Shown: positions 10,741 to 23,461, counted from the first letter of the stretch. The stretch: DNA of 64,000 bases from Hygrocybe punicea (GCA_963556145.1 OY744462.1:806001-870000); one strand, 5' to 3'. Program-made: numbers and translations. The notes: generated by a model from the sequence alone, not told the origin.

Positions 10741-12390
10741 ATGGAATCATCCGCAGTGAAAGGAAAGGAAAAAGTCAGCGTGGAAACAACTATAGCATAC
10801 GCATTCTTGAGTGCAATGCAGCAGGATAGCAGTCTCACCAACAAGGACCCATGGGATTTAAAGGAAGCCAGGGAAGCCGTAGATTGGGAGAACTGGAAGG
10901 TAGCAATAAAAGAGGAATTTGATCAGCTACGAGAAATGGGTGTTTGGAAACTCATAGACTTACCAGAGGGGCAGGAAGCCATCGGAAGCAAGTGGGTTTT
11001 CCACTGGAAACATGATGAGATGGGCGCAATCGCTAGGCACAAGGCCCGGTTAGTAGCCTAGGGGTTCTCACAGAAGCCCAGAGTGGATTTCAGTGAAACC
11101 GGAACATTCGCTCCTGTGATGCAGTTCAAGACGTTATGGACATTGCTCACATATTTTGCAGTCAAGGATTGGGATATCCAGCAGATGGATATCAAAGGCA
11201 CATACCTTAACGGATGGGTGAAGGAGGAGCTGTACATGAAGCAGCCAGCGGAATTTGAGGACGGAACCGGACAGGTTTGCCGCCTCATATGCCCTATATA
11301 TGGTCTCAGGCAAGCTGGTGATACGCTAGTCGAGGTGCTGTGCAGGACAAACAACACTCTATGACTGGTGCAATTACGAGTAAGTGAAGTATTTAGCTTC
11401 TACAAGTATCGCAATGATTGCAATTGATAGTGCAACTTAGCGATTAAAGTCGCGACAACGATAGAAGGTCGAGGTTTTGAACTAAAGCCGGCGATGGTTA
11501 GGCTCGAAGAAAGTAACATCGTGATGATTTTCGAGGGAGATATAATGAAGTGGAAAGGGGGGAATGATGCGCTCTCTGATCATTAAGTGTAATCTACATA
11601 GCTATTTTATATGTCGACAGTCGGAGATCGGAGGAGAAGTAAAAAGTCATGGAAAGAAAGAAAGTTACTCTAATAGGGGTCGAAAGAAAGGAATATGTAT
11701 GAATCACATGAAAACATGGCTAAAAATGGTCCTGAAAGGAGGATGAAGATGGTCTTGTAACAAAGGAAGAACAAAGGAGTCTGGTGGGAGAAAGGGAATA
11801 AGTGTTCTAAACGAGTTAGTCTATCTAGGATGAAATGGGGCATTGCTGTATGAAAGGCAAACAATTATGCGAGAGTCCAGGACTCGATCTGATTCAAAGG
11901 TTTTCTTTCTTGGTCTGCAACTTCGTCGGAGATGTTCACAATACGATCGAGAGGTCGCATGAGTGGCTGCGAGCCATCGCAAAGTCACAACATGTTAGGC
12001 TCATTTTTGAAGGATAGCTAGAACCTGTTCGATTCGTCGATTTGGTGGTCAGCGTGGGTAAGTGCGTATCACTGGAAATGTATGGAACACGGATTTCGAT
12101 AACACGATGAAGGAATTTCATTATACAAGATTGTGGACCAACTACTGTGCATACTATTGTCAGGAAGGTGAAAACTTTTCCATCATACTTGTATGGGTTG
12201 ACGACCTCACAGCTTACGCAAACAACTGAGCAATGAATCAGCAGGTAATCAACCAGCTGAAGGAAAAATACATGGTAACGGTCATCGGAAACCCAACATT
12301 ACTGCTCAGAATCCATATCAAATGAGACCACCAATGACAGAAAGTCACCCTATCACAAAGCCGCTATATCCGCAGGATCGGTGGATGAAA
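10741..12390 (+). pseudogene. pol: Copia pol, reverse transcriptase part, interrupted
   Basis: RT begins with WKVAIKEEFDQLREMGVW and GSKWVFHWKHDE, meets TAG at 11059, then continues APVMQFKTLWTLL, IQQMDIKGTYLNG and YGLRQAGDT to about 11380. After an insertion of ~740 bp the frame resumes with TNYCAYYCQEGENFSIILVW, where the YVDD-type box reads WVDDL (12183-12208 region). It ends in LKEKYMVTVIG and degenerate sequence near 12390. RNase H of this copy is missing; the next bases belong to the inverted LTR. Confidence 0.75.
11383..12115. other. Unidentified insertion in the Copia RT
   Basis: About 730 bp separate two halves of an otherwise collinear RT domain. The insert is purine-rich on the plus strand, has no convincing ORF, and no clear target duplication could be placed. 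Limits are set only by where RT homology stops and resumes. Confidence 0.5.
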
Positions 12391-12407
12391 ACAGATGCCA
12401 CAGCTAT

Positions 12408-12646
12408 TGGAATATATAGTTGCAGTGGTTGTTGACTGCTAAGTTATTTTATGTGGAATGAATTATAATTGCCTCCCTCTGAGAGGGTTTTTATACTACT
12501 AGCTAAATCTACTAGAAGTTTCTTGTGGTGAGTAGAATACATGCTGTGCTTCAGCATTATTCATCAGACAGGTGGGTTTAAGTTCTGGGGTCACGTGATA
12601 TGGATTACTAATCATTTCCATGACTATTCAGCCACTATTCCCAACA
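12408..12646 (-). repeat. 3' LTR of a minus-strand Copia copy
   Basis: On the minus strand it starts TGTTGGGAATAGTGGC after a polypurine AAGGGGGAG and ends TATATTCCA (239 bp). It is the inverted counterpart of 7924-8163 with a few substitutions. The start of the LTR overlaps the end of the RNase H frame. Confidence 0.8.
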
Positions 12647-13660
12647 CTCCCCCTTGGTCGAATACTCTTCGACTCGTTCCGGGTTGTGGTAGACATCATC
12701 CATGATTCCATTACGTGTTCCGCTCTTTCCGGTTCCTTTCCAGTCAATAGACCAAGTTCAGCTGTGAACTTTGCATGAAGCAGGCGAGGTAACCCTTTCG
12801 TGAATATGTCCGCTAGATTTTCTTTGGAAGGAATATACATGACTTTGAGGATACCAGACGCGACGTGAACTCATAGGAAATGTAGATTGATATCTATGTG
12901 CTTCGTCCACGCGTGGAATTCTGGGTTGTGTGATATAGCAATCGCAGCCTGATTGTCAGATCATAAAATCAATGTTTTGTCCGACCGTAGGTCCAATTCC
13001 TTCAATATGTTTCTATGCCAGATTAACTGCTTCATGGCATGAGTAGCGGCAACATATTTCGCTTTGGCCGTGCTTTGCTTCTGTGAGCTCCAAGCCACGG
13101 CTCCCCCTGCGATCGTGAACACATATCCGCTAATGGATTTCCGGTGTGGGTTGGATCCCCAATAGGCATCGACATAATGAATGGTCTCTGTCATAGTCCA
13201 TTGGTCCTTTCTGCCATACGTTAGTTCGTAATCCATCATTCCTTTTAGATAGTGGAATATCCTTTTAAGTGCTGTCCAGTGTTCCAGACTTGGGTTCCAT
13301 GTGAATTGCGCAACGGTTACAGTTGCATACATGATATCGGGTCTCGTTGCGTGCACAGCATATAAGAGCTCTCTGACTCGTGTCGCATACTCAATCGAGG
13401 TGCATTTCCGCTCGTTCTTGTTGGTTTTGGTTTCGTTTATTCATAGGACCACGTTCTGGTTCATCGGGGTTGATACCGGCTTGGCATCCTTCATTCTGGC
13501 CTTCATGAGGATCTTCTGGATATAGCGGCTTTGTGATAGGGTGACTTTCTGTCATTGGCGGTCTCATTTGATATGGATTCTGAGCAGTAACATTGAGTTT
13601 CTGATGACCGTTACCATATATTTTTCCTTCAGCTGGTTGATTACCCACTGATTCCAGGGC
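12647..13660 (-). pseudogene. pol: Copia RNase H and RT end, minus strand, 5' truncated
   Basis: Reading downwards from about 13660: AQNPYQMRPPMTESH (also present in the plus copy at 12300-12345), ELLYAVHATRPDIMYA, then RNase H with HYVDAYWGSNPHRKSISGY, AVAWSSQKQSTAKAKY, SDNQAAIAI and YIPSKENLADIFTKGLP. In-frame TGA codons at 12961-12963 and 12871-12873 sit at Arg positions of the family. A frameshift lies near 13390. Upstream of 13660 the homology stops at a tandem array, so the copy is 5' truncated. Confidence 0.8.
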
Positions 13661-13729
13661 ATTCAGCAAGATATTACCAACTGACTTGGGATGCCTCAAA
13701 ATGAGATTGCCCAACTGACTTGGGAATAG

Positions 13730-14220
13730 CTGAATCAGGCTGAGATATATCCTGGGCCAACTGGGATGGTCCAGGCTGATCTTCTCAGGATATATCCTGG
13801 GCAAACTGAGATGGTCTAGGCTGGTGCTGTTAGGATATATCCTGGCCCAACTGACATGGTCCAGCCTGATGTTCGCAGAATATATCCTGGCCCAACTGAC
13901 CTGGTCCAGGCTGATGTTCGCAGAATATATCCTGGCCCAACTGACATGGTCCAGGCTGATGTTCTCAGGATATATCCTGTGCCAACTGATATGGTCCAGG
14001 CAGAGTTTCTCAGGATATATCCTGGCCCAACTGATATGGTCTAGGCTGATTTCCCAGGATATATCCTCAGCCAACTGACATGGTCCAGGCTGATTTTCTT
14101 AAGATATGCCCTGGCCCCACTGACATGGTTTAGGTTGATTTTCTCAGGACACCCAACTAGGATGGTCTAGGCTGATGTTATCAGGATATCTCCTGGACCA
14201 ACTAGGATAGTCTTGGCTGA
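13730..14220. repeat. 45-bp tandem array with AGGATATATCCT palindromes
   Basis: About eleven units of the type GGTCCAGGCTGATGTTC...CCCAACTGACAT, 45 bp each, so open frames run through it in several phases. Many units contain the 12-bp palindrome AGGATATATCCT; others have a GAATATATCC variant. Units decay toward 14,220. Confidence 0.85.
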
Positions 14221-14444
14221 TGCTAACCTTCCCAATTATAACATTTCTGTTGAAGATTATCTTTTGGTTTATGTCCTTAATTCACTATTTATTGTCTGCT
14301 ATTTGTAAAACAAAGGTAACATGACTGTGTATTCTTCACAAAATATCATATACTTCAACATACAATTTACAAGTTCCATATTTCATGTCACCATTCTCAT
14401 TACATTCAAAGAATGATAGAACTTCTATTTTTGGTTGTTACTAC

Positions 14445-15537
14445 CACTTCAGGCGACCACCTAGCCCCAACTAATTAGATGTAACACAACTCTATAGGTG
14501 TTCCATCTAAGTGTTCATATAAACATGGTACTCCCAAGGACAATTTATTGCCTCAGGGACATTCTGACTGTAGGAAGGTGTAGGGATATATTTTGATCCA
14601 TAGGGACAATTTCCAAAGAAGCCCAACGCCTGAATAGTTATCCCAAGGGATGATTTTGACAAAGGACCATGGCCTGAAAATATGATCCCATGGGATATAT
14701 TACAATACCATCAAGGAGAATATATATTTTTCTAGGATATATTATAGAAATATCTCAAGCAGGTCTACTATAGCCAGAGATAGTGTTGTCTCAGCTCAAG
14801 CTGATGTTTTTTGATTGAAAGGCCTAGGAACTGTAATAGTATCCCAGGAGATATTCCGGTGGTTGTAGAAACAGCCCATGGGACACATAAAATATCCTTT
14901 GGGATATTAATTTTATCCCAGAAAGCAACCCATGGGACACAAAGAATGTCCCTTGGGATACTTATCTTACCTGAGAAAAGCCCATGGGACACATAGAATA
15001 TCCCATGGGATACTTATGTTGTCTTAGAAAACAGCCCATGGGACACGTAGAATATCCCTTGGGATACTTTTGTTGTCGTAGAAAACAGCCCATGGGACAT
15101 GAAAAATATCCCTTGGGATATTTACATTACCCAAGAAAAAGCCCATGGGATACTTATGTTGTCTTAGAAAACAGTCCATGGGACACATAGAATATCCCTT
15201 GGGATACTTTTGCTGTTACAGAAACAGCCCATGGGACATGAAAAATATCCCTTGGGATATTTACCTTACCCGAGAAAAGCCCATGGGACACATAGAATAA
15301 CCCATGGGATACTTATCCTGTCTTAGAAAACAGCCCATGGGACACGTAGAATATCCCTTGGGATACTTTTGTTGTTACAGAAACAGCCCATGGGACATGA
15401 AAAATATCCCTTGGGATATTTACCTTACCCGAGAAAAGCCCATGGGACACATAGAACATCCCATGGGATATTTATCTTGCCCCAGAAACAGCCCTTGGGA
15501 CATAAAAATATCCCATGGGTTATCTATTTTGACAATG
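14445..15537 (+). repeat. Left inverted end of the KDZ transposon with palindrome array
   Basis: Positions 14445-14870 are unique sequence. From 14875 a 52-54-bp unit is repeated about 12 times; CCCATGGG starts at 14875, 14929, 14981 and 15035, for example. Units alternate two palindromes, CCCATGGG and ATCCCTTGGGAT/ATCCCATGGGAT. The array is followed by the transposase 3' end, only ~70 bp away. Confidence 0.85.
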
Positions 15538-15606
15538 CAATCCATTCCTCAGCACCATCCAACATCTCAAGCACAACAGACAATATTCATACAAAAAATC
15601 TACATA

Positions 15607-18600
15607 TCAGAGTGGTATGTCAATATCAGGTGAATAAGAGTGGGCACGGTAGATGTCAGTGAATGCAACAGACTCTGCCTCCTTGAAAAGGTCATCGTCC
15701 TGGCTATAATCTCCCTGAGTACTATCATCCCCACCACTCTCATCTTCACTCAGCTGACTGGCAACAGAATCATCAGGAGCCTTACCCACCACAGTACCCT
15801 GCAAGTCAACATCCGCAGGACCCCACAGGCCATCAAGAGGCACATTACATGGAATCCCACGTACCTTCGATTGCCATCGGCCACATAGTTGAAGTAAATC
15901 CCGCTCTCGAAGCATCAAGTGATAAGCGATATCAAGATCATCTGCTGTCAGGGATTGAGCCAGGCATAAATATCAAATCTATGTACCTCACCATGATTTG
16001 TGCGAGCCTGTTGCAATGTGGCCCACTCCTCCTGTGTCCAGAGCTGCTTCGCGGCTCTTTCTTTCTGCAGACGTTCTTCCTCCTCCGAGCAGCGGTCACA
16101 ATTGAGAAGGGCCTTGATGCCATCATGAACATCCTCCCTCCCAAGCCAAGCCGGCACAGGTCCTTCCTCATCCTCATCTAGTCCAGCATCTTGCCATATG
16201 TCGTCGTCCACATCCAGTGCAAATAGACCGTGTGTGTCAATAGGTCGAGGGAGAACAGGATTCCGGGGTGCTTGCTTCCGTCTCACGAGGTCACCCATCT
16301 GCTTGCAGTAATCATTGTATTTCTTCGCGAGCTTGAGAATCCCTGGTTCACGGTGCTTGACAGATGACTTCGTATGAGTTGTGAGTTTGCGGTCTACTGA
16401 ACTGTTAGGATAATATATAAGACAAGAGAAATCATTATACCATTCACTGCCTGTCTGTACGAACGCTCAAGCCTTTCAATCTCAAATTTGCGTTGTCATA
16501 AACGATCACGTATGCGGGTCTTGAGAGCACAAGCATTCATCCTGAGCTGGAGGTAGATATCAGCCTTAAGCTTCTGCAAGGCCATGCGCTGTCCAACACC
16601 AAGCGCTGCTCTTTTTCAATGTATACTCTCTGCTATTCGGGTGCACTGATCCTGGCTCTCCGTCAGCAAAATCCCTACATCAACAACGTCCAGTTGCTGC
16701 GCTGGCTCCTTCCGCAGTTGGTCCTCTAGGTCATGTACCCTTGCTCGGTGTTCCTTCAAACATTTCTCCAGGGCAAGGATTGACTCGATTTCTTGCTTTC
16801 CCAAGTTTTTTGACTGGCCTGTGCACAATGTCAGTGACATGAATCTGAACGAGAGGAAGGTACCAACGAGGTAAAGGTTTCGTTTGTGCTTTTACTTGCT
16901 CATCCCAATGTCGTCGTAACTTGTCTTCGGGGATCCCTAGGTTGGCTAGCACTGCTTCGGCTTCTCGCTTTCGGTCCTGGCAAAGAAACCATTTTCGGGC
17001 TAGCCAATTACCGAGACCATTCAGGGACACTTGACACAGGTGTCGGACTTGGGTATCCAGAACGAACAACCGCTGGAAAAACTGAATCATGCATTAGTCA
17101 AGGCAGAGAGACCATCAGAGAAGACACACCCCCGATACACGCAAAATAGAGATCAGCTTCTTAATGTAACTCCAAAAATGCTCGCAGCCTTCCCCATCCG
17201 AGAACCCAAAACCAAGGCATTTGCGAGGGTGGTAGACAAGTTGACACGGCCACTGATGGCCATAGGCATGGAAGATCGAGATCGCAAAACTAAGGCGATT
17301 CGAGTATTCGGGTAAAAATCCCCACTTGATGAAGCTTCAATGAAGCTGGCAGCCGATATCGTAGAGTAGGCCAACAGACCACATTGGCGGGAGGTTATCG
17401 AAGAGTCGTTTCAACAGCGCCAGGACATAATGTTGCTTTTCCCCCGCCGAAGTCATGTTGACGAGCCAAAGCACCTGATCATGCCAGCAGAGCATGGCCA
17501 TTAGCCCTGTGTCTGCAAAAAATTTCATGCTCGCCTTGCGGCGCTTTTCATCAGCTGCCGTGAAGGACTCATGGCACCCGTTGAGCACTGATGTTGGAAC
17601 CTTCAATGGGCCCTCGTAACCATCCTCCTGTGGGTTGTCATGGCTTTTCTTGTGGTTGGATTGGCTGGATCGGCGCCCCTCCACGTCATCTTCCATTGCT
17701 TTGACTTCTGCCTCAGGAATAAAAGTGGCTGGGTGGGGACTTTCTGAGGCTGGGTCTGCGGGGTCATGTGAATTTCTACGATGTTTGTGGTTGAAGCACG
17801 CGTCCACACATGCTATAGAATCGGGGCTAACCATAACAATGAAAAAGGGATTGGACAAATGGGGTTGAGGGCACGTGCCTGGAATTGTGAGAGGGAACAC
17901 CCCCGAAACAGAGGGGGCAACGCCGGTGGAGATACTCGCTTGGTCGGGTTAGGGACGATGTGCCGGACACCGCCGTATTGCCGTTGGTTGGGTTTTGGCC
18001 CCCTTGATGGGAGTCTGGCAACGGAATATTGCGGTTAGTGGGGTTTCGGTCCACTCCACAGGGATTGGCAGTGCGTCCTGATGGCATACAAGGGGGCTGG
18101 AGGGGAGGTTGGCATGCGATTTCTATCAGGCCTTGGATGTGGGCATCGGTTGCATCACAAAGTGTGGCGTACCAGCGGAAGGCTGCAGTGACCCGACGGC
18201 GCAAAGATCCCTGTTGTATAGAGGATACACAGGCTCCAGGACATAGAATTTACAGAATGACTCACCTGCCCCTGGACATGATAGCCTCGACCGTGCAGAA
18301 AAGCCTCTAATGTCTCTGAGAAGCCGGTCATGTTGGGTGGCATGTGAACGAAGAGTTCACGGGCAAATGTCAATAGGTTGACATTAACGGCGAGTGACAG
18401 AAACAAGGGAGCGCAAGGAAAAAGTCCTCACGAGAGGAGCTGCTGAGCTGCTGGTGCGCATGAACATACATTGATATCAATGCATTCCGTATCTAGGTGA
18501 AAGATCAGACGCAAAAAAGAAGTAGCTCAAGATATACGTACGTTGGAAGTATATACACAGGACGGTCAATGCGCGCACATTGCTACCGCATGTACAAATG

Positions 18601-19211
18601 TGATGGGTATCTTGCGGAGGGTCTCGGAGGCACTTGGTCTCTGGCAGGAGGCGGAGGTGAAGTGGAACCAAGGAAGTGATTAAATTTGTCCACCAGGAAT
18701 GCTGACATTTGACCTTACTGTGCTGACGTTCCCGCTGACGGAGGTGATGCTCTTCGAAGTCATGCTCTTCGAGGTATTCGGAAGAACTGAGATCCATGCT
18801 GCTGCGGTCTTCAGTCTTGTCGTCAGCAGCTGAGAAGCTAGCATCAGATGGAGTAGCGGGCCGATTTCTTAAAGCTTGATCCCTGCAACGGTCTACCGGT
18901 TGGGTGAATGTTCTGCGACCAGGCAAGGCGACAAGCTCCTCGGGGCCAGGCAAGAAGATGACTGTAGAATGACGAGGACGTTTGGTACAGCGGGCGTCGG
19001 GCAGCGGGATGAGAGCCGGTAGTGGGGGTAGAGAGCTAGATGGGTTCTGTGTTGCCGGAGATGACGATATGGGGCTGGTCACAGGTGAGGAAAAGATAGT
19101 GCTTGTTGCTGGTGAGGATGGTAAACGAGGTTTGTACCTTGCTTTGGGTCGGCGGAATGACATTGAGGAGCTAGAAGTGTTGTTAACGTCGGTGGAGAAC
19201 CAGAATGACAT
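15607..19211 (-). pseudogene. KDZ transposase with CxC-type N-terminus, four in-frame TGA codons
   Basis: Exons on the minus strand: 19211-18542, 18492-18266, 18210 to ~17890, ~17850-17130, 17081-16868, 16818-16441, 16396-15992 and 15944-15607, with introns of about 44-55 bp. Exon 1 holds a low-complexity start and the HxC..CxC region ending in VLCIYFQR. Exon 3 has RPSEYLHRRCPLCFGG. The catalytic core keeps all three expected acidic residues: VDACF, LYDIGCQL, and DGEGCEHFW. Between them stands the family signature LWLVNMTSAGEKQHY. A C-terminal coiled coil follows (EAEAVLANLGIPEDKL, EIESILALEKCLKEH). TGA codons at 18428, 17337, 16616 and 16496 replace Arg. The exon 3/4 junction is uncertain. 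ATG 19211 or the downstream ATG near 19163 may start the protein. Confidence 0.85.
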
Positions 19212-19520
19212 GAGACTGACCAGAGAACGACGAAAAGTACAAGAGTGACAAGTCGCTGGCCAGACTGATTTCCACGTGAGTTAGTAAAAGTTGCCCAGCC
19301 AGAAATGCAAATCCGACTTACCAGGAGCTCAGCACTTGATATATACCGCCAGAAAATCATCTGCGCTGACATGGGGGATGTCTTGCTGCCCCTCATCCTC
19401 AGCCCGAGGGTGGTGACCTTGTTGATTCGTTGAAATGGCCCTGGGAAACTTTCTAGTTTGGGACGTTTCCCACTATGGTGGGACAATTTCAAACGCCTCA
19501 CTTCTCCCAACTCTCAAGTT
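19212..19520. promoter_or_regulatory. Short divergent promoter region of the KDZ element
   Basis: About 310 bp separate the start codons of the transposase and of the partner gene, so both promoters must lie here or overlap the 5' exons. No TATA box stands out. The position is the evidence; promoter activity is inference. Confidence 0.45.
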
Positions 19521-22500
19521 ATGACCTGTCGGCCTCTCATCTTCCCCATCTTCTGGCTACCATGGTTTGCCGCTGCCACGATCCACTCAGTCTATCTTAT
19601 CGCAGTCTCTTCTGTGTGCTCGATTTGCGGCAACGACGCATTTCTCCTTCATGTCCTGCGGTATCATTTTGCGGGTCTGGAGTGCCTCTTCGACGTAAGT
19701 CATCTCAAGAAGACGGTATCGTACTGACGGAATTCCTTTCAGAACTGCGGAACCCATCGCACTCGGCCTTCCGCTCAACCACCGTAAGTTCATTTAATTT
19801 ACTAATAAACTTGAATGATCCCAAGTTGACTAGTCCAGACACATCAAGCAGTTATTGAGCATGCTCACAACCCTGGACGACATGCTATCCCATTATCGGA
19901 GTGACAAGACTGGCACGGCTTTCCAATCTGAGGTACAATTTGTTTTCAATCGCGTAACTACTGATATTAATCTGATACAATTAAACTCAGCTCCTGCTCG
20001 CCAATCTCTGGACAACGATGCCCCCACCACCCACCACCTCTAAGACCCCCAGGTCTATGTCCATGCCTGCCATCGTCGCAGACACACCCCGACAGTTGCA
20101 TTCTTCCCAGTCCCACGCTACTGCTGCGCCCTCGGGCCGTCCCAACATAGTGAAGGGAAACGCCAAGTGTCCTCCCCACACACCGCATGTTCATGGTGAC
20201 AAAGGACCAGCTGAGGAAGTAGACGAGTTAGAAGGGGGAGAGGAGTTGGCGGCAAACGAGGGGGAAGACCCTAGATCTGTGATTAGCGCGTCGAATGGCG
20301 CGTTGATGGGAAAATCCAAGCGTCCTCACTCCAAATCGCGCACTCGCAGCAATGTAGGACAAACTGGCGGAGCAGACGTGTTAGACGAGGTGAATGAGCT
20401 GGCGGTACATGAGGGGGAACCCCCGGGTGCTGCGAATGGCGCGTTGAAGGGGAAAGCCAAGCATCCTCGCCCCAAACGGGGTGTTCGCAATAATGAAGGA
20501 CGAGCTGAGGAAGTGGACAAATGCGAGGGGGACAAGGAGCGAAACACTAACCTTGTGAATAGTACGGCAGAGATGGCCATTGATGGTGCGCGCGATGATG
20601 AAGACAACACCGTTGACGGTGCGCGCAACAATGGAGGCAACGGGCCTGATCAACCAGCTGTAGGCCAGCTGCAGCCAGTGAGTTTTCCTTGGCCTTTGTC
20701 CCCGACTTTCGCTCACTTGTTCTCTCGCCGCATTTTTTTCAGACCGCTGACAAAGATGTCCCCACACCACAAGAACTGAGCAGTGCTGGAGGGACCCCGG
20801 CCCCTGAAATTTTGCCGCAGGGGGGAGTTCAAGAAGCGCCCAGTTTGTTCATTGTCACTAACATGATGAAGTCCCCACTGATGTCATTTCAGAAGCCATG
20901 CTAGATTATGATGAATCTGGGACCTCTGGCAGCGACTATGGCCAAGCAATGCAAGTGAAGCAAGCCGCGCGTCACAAGAAGGCAGAACGCGGTCACGAAG
21001 CCAGTGATACGGAATCGGAGGATGCACACGTGGACCGTGAACTGTCAGGGGAGGCTGCTTCGGAGCATGACGATTCTCCACCACGCAAGCGTCGTCCCAA
21101 GGCGGCCAAGAAGGGCATCCGCATTCACAAGAATGCTGACACTGATGACGAGGAGACTGTTGATGGCGCTGAAGCCCGAAAGCACCATTCCAAGGCGACC
21201 AAGCAGCGCGCTCGCACCGGCGATGACGATGCTAATCGTGGCGACGAAGAGAGGGCTGGTGATGGTGATGAGGAGGATGCTAATGAGGGTGATGGCCGTT
21301 GGATCAAAACTCCAGGGCCACTTTCCAAGGCGGCAGGAGTGGAAGCACAGGAGTTCGCTCTCAAAGTGACCCGAGAGGCTGAGAGAATTGCCCGCAAATA
21401 CAAGAAAAGCACACGGGATGTCATGCTTGCCGCCGGCTTAGGAGTCCGCACGTCCCGCTCCAAGAACCCATTCAACATGTTCAAAAAATGGTATGCGCAC
21501 CATAACCCTAAAGGTAGCCATGAGTCAAAAAATTTACTTGCGCTGCGCTTGCCACTAATCCCCTGAGCAGTCACCTACACAGAGTATAGTAAAGTCATGA
21601 ACCAGGCCTATCGCGAGATGGTATTATCGGTGGAGGACCCTGTCAAGCGTGCGGAAGTCTTGAAGCCAATCCTAGAGTTCACGGATGCCCTGGACGATGG
21701 TGAGATTGGTGGTGCACACACTCTTAAGTCCATCGTCGCAACGATGCAGGCTGCAAAGGACCAGTTTACGAGTTTGGTGAGTACCAAGACAGAGCACTTC
21801 TACGGCAATTTCATCATTCCTGCAGGCTGCATCATATCATAATCTGGAAGAAATTGAAGTCATCGGCGCGATCGTTTACACAGGAATGGATGCTGCAGCC
21901 CGACAAACCTCGGCCTTTTTTGGAGGCTCTGACGCAGTGTTCCAGTTGATTGAAGCCCACAACCTGGATGTTCGTGAAATCATGGATAAGATAACCACAA
22001 CCCTCAAGTGTGTTTATTTCACCCAAAAATGTTTCTTTGACTGACGGCATGGCAGGTCTATTGAGTACTGCAAGAAGGGATTAAACCTTCCAGTTGGGAC
22101 CCTTGATGTAGAGTGCCGAGGCCGTGAAAACAATCGTGATCGTGATCGCCGTGTGTTCACATCCATGATGCAGAATGGCGCCGGTATGTATTCCTAGCCT
22201 TGTCCAGTGTATTCTGCTAACATTTGTACAGCCGAGGAGGTTGAGGACGTGCTCAGGAAGAAAATGCACTACGGAAAATGGATGAAGAACGCCTGGCAGC
22301 ACCACCTATGTATTCTAGATTGGCCAGACGATATCATATCCCCTGGGCCAGGTTTCAACTTGAAGAATCTAGCCACCAGTGCCCTTAGCTGGCTGGTAGG
22401 GGGCTACATCGAGAATGTGAGGAACGACAATAATGACAATCCTTATCCGCACATCATGTCATGGAGTGATGGTGTGTATATCAAACTTTCATGAAATGTT

Positions 22501-23461
22501 GCCTAAGACCCCACCTGTAGAGGATATTGCTCGCCCTGATGACGACCCGCTCAAGGGGCACATTCCTTTAGTCGTATCAAGCTCCGGCGCCTCTCTCCGA
22601 ATCCTCAAGGACTGTCCAGAATGGATCGCCCACATTGAGAAGATGTATGCGGCAAAAAACCGCTCACGCATTTCTAAAAAGAAAGCTGCTGCCTCGCACG
22701 ATAACCTTGCATCCAAGAATACAGCAGAGAGAGTGCGGCAACCTGCTGTGCAGCCCCATGACGTTTGACCCACCCTCCATGACTGTGATGTCGATTCCAT
22801 GAACAATGAGTTGATGCAGCTTGGAGCTGTCGATTCAGATGTTGGGGTTGAGTGGGAGTCGGATGAAGGCCCCCCTCATAATCTGCTCAAGAACAAAGCT
22901 GCCCGGCATCCGCCTGTGTTGCAACGGCAACCCAAAGTTCGGCCTTATCCAGAAGATGACGGACCTATCATAAAGGATGCCAGGAGAGACAAGCGCCATT
23001 TTATGGATGACGAAGCTATCATGCCACGCGAGAAGCAGCATTATGCTGCTTCTTATGGAGCTGCCCCGATGGTGTCTCGCTCCACTATGCCACGACCCAT
23101 GGGTAGGCCTTTGGATGCCAATGAATATAGGAGATATCATCCGGACGAATATTTTTATCAACAGGTTGATCATGAAGTGGCAAGCCCCCCATTGCATGTA
23201 AGGAAGCGCGCTCGCTACGAGGATGATTATTCTCAATACCAGTACTCTGACGGGGCTCATATGATGCGAATCCCCAAGCTTGCCATGCACAAGAAGTCTA
23301 AGGCCTACCAAAATCACACACATGCCCACGATTACAACAGGATGCCGAAGACACCTGAGGCAGGTCCCTCCCGCCACCAACGTGAATATGATGTCGACTT
23401 GGTGGATGAAACTCCAGATGACTTGGTGGATGAAACTCTGGATGGCTCAGAAGATGAGTAA
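19521..23461 (+). pseudogene. KDZ-borne partner protein of unknown function, one in-frame TGA
   Basis: Starting at ATG 19521, exons join in frame across introns 19695-19742, 19784-19838, 19933-19990, 20678-20742, 20843-20892, 21514-21570, 21777-21825, 22008-22055, 22184-22231 and 22472-22520 (48-65 bp each). The N-terminus has CSICG and a helical LLSMLTTLDDMLSHY. The middle is low-complexity, acidic and Lys-rich (20020-21330). The conserved-looking part has NMFKKWYAHHNPK, YSKVMNQAYREM, then WQHHLCILDWPDDI followed by SPGPGFNLKNLATSALSW and LKGHIPLVVSS. I remember such W..NWP..PGP proteins as common in mushroom genomes near KDZ transposases, function unknown. A TGA at 22766-22768 sits in an otherwise open frame to 23461 and fits CGA to TGA. 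Confidence 0.7.

Noticed and set aside
11760..12060. tRNA-derived SINE in the Copia insertion
   Set aside because: CCTGTTCGATTCG near 12,024 looks like a B box, but no matching A box or tail could be placed.
14590..15540. CRISPR-like array
   Set aside because: Eukaryotic context, no unique spacers and no cas genes; the repeats are palindromic units at transposon ends, mirrored at the other end.
13391..15662. ORFs with repeated peptide units (RIYPGPTDMVQ, MGHIEYPMGYL)
   Set aside because: They are tandem-array translations; the DNA palindromes, not the peptides, are the regular feature.
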